Assembly (NCBI GenBank): GCA_003213155.1
Contig: QCNQ01000010.1
Span: 1 to 36,294 of the forward strand
Length of the DNA stretch: 36,294 nucleotides
Source: Pelagibacteraceae bacterium AG-426-G02
Lineage (GTDB): Bacteria > Pseudomonadota > Alphaproteobacteria > Pelagibacterales > Pelagibacteraceae
Reading direction: 5' to 3'
Both the position numbers and the translations under genes were made by a program. Shown piece by piece: positions 1 through 7,244 of this stretch; position 1 is the stretch's first letter, and the number at the start of each line of letters is the position of its first letter. Below the pieces are notes generated by a model. It was not told where the DNA came from and did not search any database. It worked only from the letters and a program-made list of their open reading frames with translations.

Positions 1-64
1 TAAGATCACAGATTTTGTAGATTTAAAAGTTGTATTAGAATTAACAACCTGAAGTGTTATTAAA
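1..64. other. left-edge intergenic sequence
   Basis: This short AT-rich stretch lies downstream of rpsT. I see no open frame, no convincing hairpin with a T-tract and no DnaA-box-like 9-mer. In many Alphaproteobacteria dnaA follows rpsT, so it may lie just outside the window; that is inference only. Confidence 0.4.
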
Positions 65-325
65 CTAGATTGATGCTATTTTTTTAGTAAACCTTGAAAC
101 ATTTCTAGAAGCGTTTTGTTTTTTTACGATGCCTGTTTTAGCTATTTTCATTAACTCAGAATTCAACTTAGGTAAGAATTTTAGAGCTTCAGACTTCTTT
201 TTAGCTTCGATCAAAGAATTCATTTTCTTTAAAGCATTTTTATATCTACTTTTTCTAGCTTTATTAACAGCTGTTTGCTTTGTAATTCTTCTAATTCTTT
301 TGATTGCTGATTTTGTGTTAGCCAT
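65..325 (-). CDS. rpsT: 30S ribosomal protein S20
   Basis: S20 is a primary 16S rRNA-binding protein of the small ribosomal subunit. The 86-residue product has the family's usual length. It starts with MANTKSAIKRIRR, is strongly basic (Lys/Arg-rich) and is predicted to be all helical, with the conserved pattern of alternating basic stretches and small residues. It follows mutM on the same strand with a 49-base gap (326-374), which probably holds its own promoter or leader; I see no clear consensus promoter there. The mutM-rpsT neighbourhood is common in Alphaproteobacteria. Identification is secure from the N-terminal signature and length. Confidence 0.96.
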   Translation of the reverse strand: MANTKSAIKRIRRITKQTAVNKARKSRYKNALKKMNSLIEAKKKSEALKFLPKLNSELMKIAKTGIVKKQNASRNVSRFTKKIASI

Positions 326-374
326 ATGCGCAGGGGTATAACTTGAGAATGTATTTTGGTCAATTAAATAATTA

Positions 375-1238
375 TTATATTTGGCAGATATTACAAAAAA
401 AAGAAGATCTATTGGAGATCATTTTTTTTTTAATTATTCCGTTGCATACGGACCTCTTACAATTAAGTCCTTTTCTCTCATAAACATTAAAATTCTTTTG
501 GAAATTTCCTGACTTACCTGCTGTGTTTTTAAAATCTCTAATACTTGATCCTCCCTTTTTGATAGCATTAAGCAAAACTCTTCTAGAATTTAATATTATT
601 TTTTTACAATCTTTTTTATTTAATAAAGATACTTTTTTATCAGGTTTAATTTTACATAAAAATAAAATTTCACTTGCATAAATGTTTCCTATTCCTGATA
701 CAAAATTTTGATCTAATAGAAAATTTTTTATATTTTTTGTTTTTCCTCTAAAAAAAGAATAGATATAATTTAAGTTAAATTCTGATTGAAATGGTTCTGG
801 TCCAAGTTTAGAGAATCTTTTATCTAAAAAATGTTCATTAATCACTATTTCAAAAAAACCAAATCTTCTTGGATCGTTATATACAATTTTAAGACCATCA
901 AAAAAAATTTCTACATGATTATGTTTTTTGGGTAATGTAGGTGAGCTATAAAAACTAGTATTGGTTACCAAACTTTTTTTTCGATTATAAATTATATGAA
1001 TAGTTCCTGACATACCAAGATGTAAAAGACAATAACTTTGATTTGACAGGCAAATAATCAGATATTTTGAAAATCTTTTTACTTTGATTATTTTTTTGCC
1101 TTCAAGGAATCTTGAAAAATTAAGTGGGATTTTAGTTCTTAAATTTCTATTTCTAACTATTACTTTTTTGACCTTTTTTTGTTTAATCTTTTTGTCTAAA
1201 GATTGACGTACAATTTCTACTTCTGGTAATTCTGGCAT
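375..1238 (-). CDS. mutM: formamidopyrimidine-DNA glycosylase (8-oxoguanine repair)
   Basis: This base-excision repair enzyme removes oxidised purines such as 8-oxoguanine and cleaves the abasic site. The 287-residue product begins MPELPEVE, which supplies the catalytic Pro2 and Glu3 after Met removal. LHLGMSG near residue 73 carries the beta-elimination region, and the helix-two-turn-helix segment includes FVSGIGNIYASEIL. The C-terminus is a zinc finger (residues about 260-286), but its cysteines are spaced C-x4-C-x16-C-x2-C instead of the usual C-x2-C-x16-C-x2-C, a two-residue insertion in the first knuckle. It is divergent from ubiE with only 32 bases between the starts, so both promoters must be packed there or overlap the coding ends. 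Confidence 0.96.
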   Translation of the reverse strand: MPELPEVEIVRQSLDKKIKQKKVKKVIVRNRNLRTKIPLNFSRFLEGKKIIKVKRFSKYLIICLSNQSYCLLHLGMSGTIHIIYNRKKSLVTNTSFYSSPTLPKKHNHVEIFFDGLKIVYNDPRRFGFFEIVINEHFLDKRFSKLGPEPFQSEFNLNYIYSFFRGKTKNIKNFLLDQNFVSGIGNIYASEILFLCKIKPDKKVSLLNKKDCKKIILNSRRVLLNAIKKGGSSIRDFKNTAGKSGNFQKNFNVYERKGLNCKRSVCNGIIKKKMISNRSSFFCNICQI

Positions 1239-1270
1239 TTAATACTATATTGATTATATATTTTTGAATT

Positions 1271-1975
1271 ATGCAACAATATCTACAAAATAAAAAAGGA
1301 TTAGTCCAAAATGTGTTTAATCAAGTGTACGATCGTTATGATCTAATGAATGATTTTATGTCATTAGGGATCCATCGATTGTGGAAAAAAAGTCTATTAA
1401 ATATGATGAATCCATCCAGTAATCAAAATTTAATTGATGTTGCTTGTGGTACTGGAGACATAGCTAAACTATTTGTTAAACATGTAAATAAATTATCTCG
1501 TATTGCATGTGTCGATCCAAATAAAGGGATGATAAGTAAAGGGAAAGAAAAGTTATCTAAGTTTAAAAATATAAATTGGATTATATCTCCAGCCGAAAAA
1601 ATTCCTTTGTCTGATAATTTATTCGACTTTTATACTATAAGTTTTGGTTTAAGAAACACTGCCAATATAGATAAGGCTCTTTCTGAGGCTTATAGAGTTT
1701 TAAAACCAGGGGGTCGTTTTTTATGCTTAGAGTTTTCAAAAATTCAGAATACAAATTTAGAAACCCTTTATAAAAATTACTCTAAGCTAATACCTTCTAT
1801 TGGCAAGTTTGTTGTTGGTGAAAAGCAGCCGTATGAATATCTAATTAAAAGTATTGAAGATTTTTTAAACCAGGAGGAATTAATTGACGCAATGGTTAAA
1901 AACAATTTTGAAAAATGTACCTATAGAAATTTATCAGGTGGAATAGTTTCTATTCATAGTGGATGGAAATTTTGA
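1271..1975 (+). CDS. ubiE: ubiquinone biosynthesis C-methyltransferase UbiE
   Basis: UbiE is the SAM-dependent C-methyltransferase of ubiquinone (and menaquinone) synthesis. The 234-residue product has the family opening VFNQVYDRYDLMND, where the YDLMND signature is very characteristic. The SAM-binding motif I is DVACGTGDIAK near residue 57, and the later FGLRNT and LKPGGRFLCLEFS motifs are present. The N-terminus is slightly shorter than in E. coli. It heads a plus-strand run ubiE-ubiB-coaBC-dut, a conserved alphaproteobacterial order. Its TGA stop overlaps the ubiB ATG (TGATG), so the two are translationally coupled and both act in quinone synthesis. Confidence 0.96.
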   Translation: MQQYLQNKKGLVQNVFNQVYDRYDLMNDFMSLGIHRLWKKSLLNMMNPSSNQNLIDVACGTGDIAKLFVKHVNKLSRIACVDPNKGMISKGKEKLSKFKNINWIISPAEKIPLSDNLFDFYTISFGLRNTANIDKALSEAYRVLKPGGRFLCLEFSKIQNTNLETLYKNYSKLIPSIGKFVVGEKQPYEYLIKSIEDFLNQEELIDAMVKNNFEKCTYRNLSGGIVSIHSGWKF

Positions 1976-3543
1976 TGGTAAAAAAATTAATTATTCTCTT
2001 TAAACTTGGAAGAAAAGTAGCTTGTTCTGATATTTTAAATATTGTATCAAAATTTAAGGAACCACCTTTATCTATAAAGATTTTATTTAAGATATTATCA
2101 TTTTCCTTTTCACCAAAAAAACAAATAGATGCAAATAAAGACGAGGGAGAGAGACTATCCGACTCTTTAGAGTCAATGGGAACAACTTTTATTAAACTTG
2201 GTCAATTTTTAGCAACCAGACCTGATATAATTGGTGAAGAACTTTCCAAAAAACTTGAAAACCTTCAAGATAAATTGCCACCATTTTCTCTGTTACAAGC
2301 TAAAGAAATAATTAAAAATGATCTAGGTAACGAAAATTATGACTCTATAATAAATTTAAGTGAACCAGTTGCTGCTGCTTCAATTGCTCAAGTCCACAAA
2401 GCTCAAATTAATGACAATGGAGTTCTTAAGGACGTTGCAATTAAAATTCTAAGACCAAACATAAAAAAAATATTCAATGAGGAGATTGATGCAATAATGC
2501 TTTTTGCTTTCTTAATAGAATCATTTATTAAAAAGACAAAAAGGCTCAAGCTGGTAGAAGTAGTATTTTTATTAAAAGAAATCACAAATCTAGAGATGGA
2601 TTTAAGATTTGAAGCAGCTGCTGCAAATGAATATGCTGAAAATACAAAGAATGATGTTGGATTTAGAGTTCCTAAAATTTATTGGAATTATACAAGCGAA
2701 AATGTAATGACCCTAGATTGGGTGGATGGAATATCTATTAGAGAAACAGAAGAACTAAAAAATAAAGAATTTAATACTGAAAAAATTGCAGAAGATATTA
2801 TTCAAAATTTTTTAAGACATGCTGTAAGAGATGGTTTTTTTCATGCAGATATGCACCAAGGCAATATTTTCATAGATAATGATGGTCAGATTGTTCCTAT
2901 TGATTTTGGAATTATGGGTAGATTAGATAAAATGAGTAAAAGATTTTTAGCTGAAATTTTATTTGGTTTTATTCAAAGAGATTATCGTAAAGTTGCTGAA
3001 GTACATTTGATTGCAGGTCTTGTGCCAAAAGAAGTTCCAATAGATGATTTGGCTCAAGCCCTAAGATCCATCGGTGAACCAATTTTTGGTCAAGCAGTTA
3101 AAGATATTTCTGGAGGAAAATTATTAAAGCAACTATTTGATGTCACAGAAAAATTTAACATGCAAACTCAACCTCAGCTTCTAATGTTACAGAAAACAAT
3201 GGTTGTTGTTGAAGGTGTAGCTAGAAAATTAAATCCAAACACAAATATTTGGACCACTTCAAAACCAGTTCTTGAAAGTTGGCTAAAAGAAACAAAAGAT
3301 CCAATGACAAAACTAAATGAGACACTTCAAAATACATCTGAAGTAATAAAAAGATTACCGGAATTTCCTGAAATTATGGATAAAGCTAATCAAGCTCTTA
3401 CTTATCTTGCTAGTGGACAAATCCCACAAAACTCAAATTCCTATACGGCCTTAAACACTCAAAAATCAGAAATGACTGCTTTTAGAAACCAATCTATTAT
3501 TGGTTTATTAATCCTTGTAATTTTTGGTCTTTTAATATTTTAA
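1975..3543 (+). CDS. ubiB: ubiquinone biosynthesis kinase-like protein UbiB
   Basis: UbiB is an ABC1/ADCK-family atypical kinase or ATPase needed for ubiquinone synthesis, acting at the inner membrane. I chose the ATG at 1975 (522 residues), which overlaps the ubiE stop as TGATG; an in-frame ATG at 1963 would lie inside ubiE. Visible family motifs are the KxGQ-type KLGQFLATRPDI (about residue 75), the Ala-rich nucleotide loop AAASIAQVHKA, the catalytic-loop-like HADMHQGNIFI and the metal-binding PIDFGIMG. A hydrophobic C-terminal tail (about the last 17 residues) forms one membrane segment; the usual family members have one or two. The gap to coaBC is only 8 bases. Confidence 0.95.
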   Translation: MVKKLIILFKLGRKVACSDILNIVSKFKEPPLSIKILFKILSFSFSPKKQIDANKDEGERLSDSLESMGTTFIKLGQFLATRPDIIGEELSKKLENLQDKLPPFSLLQAKEIIKNDLGNENYDSIINLSEPVAAASIAQVHKAQINDNGVLKDVAIKILRPNIKKIFNEEIDAIMLFAFLIESFIKKTKRLKLVEVVFLLKEITNLEMDLRFEAAAANEYAENTKNDVGFRVPKIYWNYTSENVMTLDWVDGISIRETEELKNKEFNTEKIAEDIIQNFLRHAVRDGFFHADMHQGNIFIDNDGQIVPIDFGIMGRLDKMSKRFLAEILFGFIQRDYRKVAEVHLIAGLVPKEVPIDDLAQALRSIGEPIFGQAVKDISGGKLLKQLFDVTEKFNMQTQPQLLMLQKTMVVVEGVARKLNPNTNIWTTSKPVLESWLKETKDPMTKLNETLQNTSEVIKRLPEFPEIMDKANQALTYLASGQIPQNSNSYTALNTQKSEMTAFRNQSIIGLLILVIFGLLIF

Positions 3544-3551
3544 TTCAGTCG

Positions 3552-4757
3552 ATGAAAGATTTATCAAACAAAAAAGTTCTTTTTATAATATGTGGTGGAA
3601 TTTCTGCTTACAAAAGTCTTGAAACGATAAGAATGTTTAGAAAGAATAATGCTGAAATAAAAACAATACTAACTAAAAGTGCAAAGGAGTTTGTAACCCC
3701 ATTATCTGTAGCCTCATTATCTCAAGGAAAAGTTTATGCTGATTTATTTAGCCTAGAGAATGAGACAGAAATGGACCATATTTCTTTATCAAGATGGGCC
3801 GATGTAATCATCGTCGCTCCAGCAACTGCCAACACCATTTCCAAATTAAGCCAGGGTAACTCTGACGACTTAGCATCCACAGTTATATTAGCTTCAAATA
3901 AACAAGTTTTTTTAGCTCCAGCAATGAATGTTAGAATGTGGGAACATCAGTCTACACAAAATAATCTAAAAACATTGAAAGGTTTTGGCTACAAAATTAT
4001 TGGGCCTGAAATAGGTGATATGGCTTGTGGTGAATATGGTGAGGGTAAAATGTCTGAACCTTTAGTTATTTATGAAGAAATTCAAAATTTTTTATTAAGT
4101 AAAATTAAAAATAATAAACTCAAAGCACTAGTAACCGCGGGTCCTACTAATGAATATATAGATCCTGTAAGATTTATTACAAATAAATCTAGCGGTAAAC
4201 AGGGTTACGAGATAGCAAAATCGCTCTATAAAAGAGGTTTTGATACCACTTTAATATCTGGACCTACAAACCTAAAAATAGATGAAAATATTAAATTAAT
4301 CAAAGTTGAGACTGCTGAAGAAATGTTTAAGGCAACTCAAAAAAATCTTCCGACTGATATAGCTGTATTTGCTGCTGCTGTTGCTGATTTCAAAGCTAGT
4401 TATGAACATAAAGAAAAGATTAAAAAAGTTGATAATTTAACATTAAACTTGGAAAGGAATATCGATATTTTGAACTATGTTTCTAATCATAACTCTATGA
4501 GACCAAAAATGGTTATAGGTTTTGCTGCTGAAACAACAAGTTTAGAGAAAAATGCTGTGCAAAAATTAAAAGATAAAAATTGCGACTGGATAATAGCTAA
4601 TGACGTCTCAAAAGATGAAAGTGGTTTTAATAATGAAAATAATCAGGTTACAATTTTCTATAAAAATGAAAAAATGAAAAAGGAGAAACTTTCATTAAAA
4701 AAGAAGTCAGAGATTTCAGAGGAAATTGTAGATAGAATAGTTGCTCAAATAAATTAA
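3552..4757 (+). CDS. coaBC: bifunctional phosphopantothenoylcysteine decarboxylase/synthetase
   Basis: CoaBC carries out two consecutive steps of coenzyme A synthesis: ligation of cysteine to 4'-phosphopantothenate (CoaB), then FMN-dependent decarboxylation (CoaC). The 401-residue length is typical for the fusion. The N-terminal CoaC half shows GGISAYKS (FMN site), the PAMN motif in APAMNVRMWEH and the catalytic cysteine in MACGEYGEGKM (about residue 158). The C-terminal CoaB half begins near residue 190 with LVTAGPTNEYIDPVR and includes SSGKQGYEIAK and DWIIANDV. Its TAA stop overlaps the dut ATG by one base (TAATG). The ubiB-coaBC-dut order is conserved in Alphaproteobacteria. Confidence 0.97.
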   Translation: MKDLSNKKVLFIICGGISAYKSLETIRMFRKNNAEIKTILTKSAKEFVTPLSVASLSQGKVYADLFSLENETEMDHISLSRWADVIIVAPATANTISKLSQGNSDDLASTVILASNKQVFLAPAMNVRMWEHQSTQNNLKTLKGFGYKIIGPEIGDMACGEYGEGKMSEPLVIYEEIQNFLLSKIKNNKLKALVTAGPTNEYIDPVRFITNKSSGKQGYEIAKSLYKRGFDTTLISGPTNLKIDENIKLIKVETAEEMFKATQKNLPTDIAVFAAAVADFKASYEHKEKIKKVDNLTLNLERNIDILNYVSNHNSMRPKMVIGFAAETTSLEKNAVQKLKDKNCDWIIANDVSKDESGFNNENNQVTIFYKNEKMKKEKLSLKKKSEISEEIVDRIVAQIN

Positions 4758-5194
4758 TGGTTAAAGTTCTAATCAAAAAACTTGACCCAGCTGTACAATT
4801 ACCCGAATATAAAACCAGTGGCGCATCAGGTGTAGACTTAGTCGCATTTATAAAAGAACCTATTAATCTAGAACCTAAAACATCTGTTTTAATTCCCACA
4901 GGATTATCTGTTGCTTTCCCAGAAGATTACGAGATTCAAATAAGACCAAGATCAGGTTTAGCAGCCAAAAATAATATTAGTGTGTTAAACACTCCAGGAA
5001 CAATTGATAGTGATTATAGAGGAGAAATAAAGGTTATCATCTATAATCATGGTAATGAAAATTTTTCAATTAATAATGGTGATAGAATTGCTCAAATGAT
5101 CCTAGCACCTGTGGTCAAGATGGAGTTAGAAGAAAAAAATGATTTACCTAAGTCTATCAGAGGTAAAGGTGGATTTGGTTCAACAGGTAAATGA
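4757..5194 (+). CDS. dut: dUTP diphosphatase
   Basis: This trimeric dUTPase hydrolyses dUTP to dUMP and pyrophosphate, which keeps uracil out of DNA and feeds dTMP synthesis. The 145-residue protein carries all five family motifs in order: ASGVDL (1), RPRSGLAAKN (2), NTPGTIDSDYRGEIKV (3, with the catalytic Asp), NGDRIAQMI (4) and the C-terminal lid RGKGGFGSTGK (5). Length and motifs are textbook. The start overlaps the coaBC stop, and the TGA stop overlaps the next ATG (ATGA), so it is translationally coupled on both sides. Confidence 0.98.
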   Translation: MVKVLIKKLDPAVQLPEYKTSGASGVDLVAFIKEPINLEPKTSVLIPTGLSVAFPEDYEIQIRPRSGLAAKNNISVLNTPGTIDSDYRGEIKVIIYNHGNENFSINNGDRIAQMILAPVVKMELEEKNDLPKSIRGKGGFGSTGK

Positions 5195-5949
5195 ATATAA
5201 ATTTAGATAAAAATCAAATAGAGAGATTTTCAAGACAAATAGTTTTAAAAAATATTGGAAGCTTAGGTCAAAAAAAAATTATTGGAGCTAAAGTTTTAAT
5301 CATTGGAATGGGAGGTTTAGGTTGTCCTGCAGCTGAGTTTTTAGCAAGAGCAGGCGTAGGTGTTTTGGGTATTGTTGACCCTGATATTGTTAATTTATCA
5401 AATATTCACAGACAAAGTCTTTACAGCATTGAAGACTTAAAAAAATCCAAAATAAAGTCTGCTCAAAAAAAATTAAAAAAGATAAACTCAAAAATAAAAG
5501 TAAACGCGTATAAAATAAGATTAAATATAAATAATTATCAAAAAATTATAAAAAATTATGACTACATAATTGATGGATCAGATAATTTTGAAACAAAGTT
5601 TTTAATTAATGATGTTTCAAGAAAGTATAAAAAATTTCTTGTGACTGGAGCAATAAGTAAATTTGATGGTCATATTTTTAGTTTTGATTTTAAAAATAAA
5701 AAAACACCTTGTATAAGATCTTTTTATCAAGAATATGAGATTTCAGACGATATATTAAATTGTGAATATGAAGGCATCTTGGGGACAGTGGCTGGTATAA
5801 TAGGAATTATGCAAGCGAATGAAATTTTAAAAAAAATTTTATCTATCGGTAAAAATTTGAATGGTCAAGTTTTGGTTATAGATCTATTAAATCTGAATTT
5901 TAGAAAAATTAAATTTAAAAAGTTAAAAGATGTTAAAAAAAAAATTTAA
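5191..5949 (+). CDS. MoeB/ThiF/HesA-family E1-like adenylyltransferase
   Basis: These enzymes adenylate the C-terminus of a ubiquitin-like sulfur carrier (MoaD, ThiS or similar) for sulfur transfer. The 252-residue product has the ATP-binding GMGGLGCPAAEFLARAG, then DPDIVNLSNIHRQSLY and the DGSDNFETKFLIND motif with the Mg-binding Asp. Near the C-terminus it shows CEYEGILGTVAGIIG, where the Cys is in the place of the usual region preceding GVLG. The zinc-binding tetra-cysteine set is not intact: where CxxC is expected only one Cys remains (TPCIRSF), and the C-terminal CxxC is absent. I therefore give no gene symbol. Partner carrier and pathway cannot be decided from this window. It overlaps dut and the next gene. 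Confidence 0.85.
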   Translation: MNINLDKNQIERFSRQIVLKNIGSLGQKKIIGAKVLIIGMGGLGCPAAEFLARAGVGVLGIVDPDIVNLSNIHRQSLYSIEDLKKSKIKSAQKKLKKINSKIKVNAYKIRLNINNYQKIIKNYDYIIDGSDNFETKFLINDVSRKYKKFLVTGAISKFDGHIFSFDFKNKKTPCIRSFYQEYEISDDILNCEYEGILGTVAGIIGIMQANEILKKILSIGKNLNGQVLVIDLLNLNFRKIKFKKLKDVKKKI

Positions 5950-6385
5950 ACTTTTTCTTATAACTTTATTTTTATTATCTTTTACCTCATTAAGTTATGC
6001 TCAAGAAACTTTCTTGTCTTTAAAGAAAAGTAAAGTGAATGTAAGGTATGGACCGAGTTTTGAGTCTCCTATAAAGTTTATTTATAAAAAAGTGAATTTG
6101 CCTCTAAAGCAAATTGATAAAAAAGAGAACTGGCGAAGAGTAATTGATTTTAAAAATAACAGCGGATGGATACATTGGTCTCAATTAAAAAAAATAAATT
6201 CAATAATTCCCACAAAAGACAAAATTTTGTTCGAAAATCCGTCAAATTTTTCTAAACCATTGGCTAAAATTAAAAGTGGAAGAGTTCTAATAGTTCAAAA
6301 ATGCAATGGAATTTGGTGCAAAATAAATACAGACGATTTTGAAGGTTGGATAAAGACAGACAATATTTGGGGTGTATTAGATTAA
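5930..6385 (+). CDS. secreted bacterial SH3-domain protein
   Basis: This 151-residue product has a signal peptide (basic MLKKKFK, a hydrophobic stretch, cleavage probably after SYA at about residue 24). Two SH3-like modules of the bacterial type follow: the first holds NVRYGPSFESP and SGWIHWSQL, the second holds CNGIWCKI and EGWIKTDNIWG. Such proteins are usually periplasmic and often bind peptidoglycan or partner proteins, but the exact role is unknown. The two Cys in the second module could form a disulfide in the periplasm. Its start overlaps the E1-like gene by 20 bases, ending the plus-strand operon, and its stop overlaps the convergent DUF2061-like gene by 4 bases. Confidence 0.82.
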   Translation: MLKKKFKLFLITLFLLSFTSLSYAQETFLSLKKSKVNVRYGPSFESPIKFIYKKVNLPLKQIDKKENWRRVIDFKNNSGWIHWSQLKKINSIIPTKDKILFENPSNFSKPLAKIKSGRVLIVQKCNGIWCKINTDDFEGWIKTDNIWGVLD

Positions 6386-6624
6386 GAGTTTTTTGATTTA
6401 CTCGCCCACCACTTATCTAAAATAAAATACCATATAGAATTAGCTATTGGTTCAACTATTGCGTCTGTTAGTGCTATCATAAAGCTGACATCAGCAACAA
6501 ACATTAAAACAGTTATAGCTATAGCAAAATGACCAATTGTATAAATAATGGTTCTTAAAATTGAACCTCTATTATTCGTGTAAATCTGTCCAGCAGCTTT
6601 GAATATGCCGGTTGTTAATTCCAT
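6382..6624 (-). CDS. small DUF2061-like membrane protein
   Basis: An 80-residue protein with two likely membrane segments (about residues 25-45 and 48-65) separated by a short acidic turn. The pattern RTIIYTIGHFAIA, a hydrophobic stretch with ALTDAIVEPIANSIWYFI, and the closing DKWW resemble the DUF2061 family (predicted inner-membrane proteins of unknown function). The assignment rests on pattern recognition and is moderate. It is the last gene of the minus-strand run from irr through katG, and its ATG overlaps the stop of the oxygenase-like gene by one base, so it is probably co-translated with it. No function can be given. Confidence 0.65.
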   Translation of the reverse strand: MELTTGIFKAAGQIYTNNRGSILRTIIYTIGHFAIAITVLMFVADVSFMIALTDAIVEPIANSIWYFILDKWWASKSKNS

Positions 6625-7220
6625 TATTTTTTAAACGGACTATCAAGCACACAAGCAACTAGGTGTACTCTAGCCTGTTCTCCACCATTAAAAAAATTAT
6701 GATATTTTGTATTATTTGTTATCCATACCTTACCATCAGCTGGAAGATGTTTTGCTACATTTTCAATTACCATTGAACAGCCCTTATTAGTTATGATGGG
6801 CACATGCAGTCTACATTCAGGATCTTTATGCCAGCTTAATGTCGATCTTGGCTCTTTTAATAATAATCTTACTCTACCTAGTTTAAACCTTTTACTTAAA
6901 GTGTCGTAAACTTCTTTAAAATAAGTATTTTCAAATTCAGGAACCAATTGAGTATATTTTGACTCATCTATATCAACATCTCGAGAAACTTCTTTTCCAG
7001 TTTCATCGGCAATTGTCCAATATTTTCCTCTAATATTATTTCCCTCGATAGAACTTCTATCATTTGGGATTTGATTTAATGGTATTGCTCCGAAGTGAGT
7101 AACCCCTGGAGAGTTAAACTTTTTAGCTTTTAAAACTTTATCCAAATCATTTCTTAGTTTTGATATATCAAAATTTAGATTAGGAACTTCGTAGAAGTCC
7201 TCAAAATTTGCTGTTCCCAT
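6624..7220 (-). CDS. aspartyl/asparaginyl beta-hydroxylase-like 2-oxoglutarate oxygenase
   Basis: The 198-residue product resembles the Asp/Asn beta-hydroxylase branch of Fe(II)/2-oxoglutarate dioxygenases. Visible elements are LSWHKDPECRLHVPI (about residues 128-142), giving an HxD-type iron-binding start and the LHVPI strand; a distal His in KYHNFFNGG; and the Arg/His of EQARVHLVA, which would bind 2-oxoglutarate. The substrate is unknown and could be a protein or small-molecule carboxylate. It lies 24 bases downstream of katG on the same strand and is coupled to the DUF2061-like gene, so it may be co-transcribed from the katG promoter; both katG and this enzyme depend on iron. Family-level assignment is fairly good; function is not known. 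Confidence 0.72.
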   Translation of the reverse strand: MGTANFEDFYEVPNLNFDISKLRNDLDKVLKAKKFNSPGVTHFGAIPLNQIPNDRSSIEGNNIRGKYWTIADETGKEVSRDVDIDESKYTQLVPEFENTYFKEVYDTLSKRFKLGRVRLLLKEPRSTLSWHKDPECRLHVPIITNKGCSMVIENVAKHLPADGKVWITNNTKYHNFFNGGEQARVHLVACVLDSPFKK

Positions 7221-7244
7221 ATTTTTTTGTCCTGTTTTATAGAA

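Noticed and set aside
1..64. Replication origin next to rpsT/dnaA
   Set aside because: No DnaA boxes or repeats visible in the short edge sequence; dnaA itself is not in the window.
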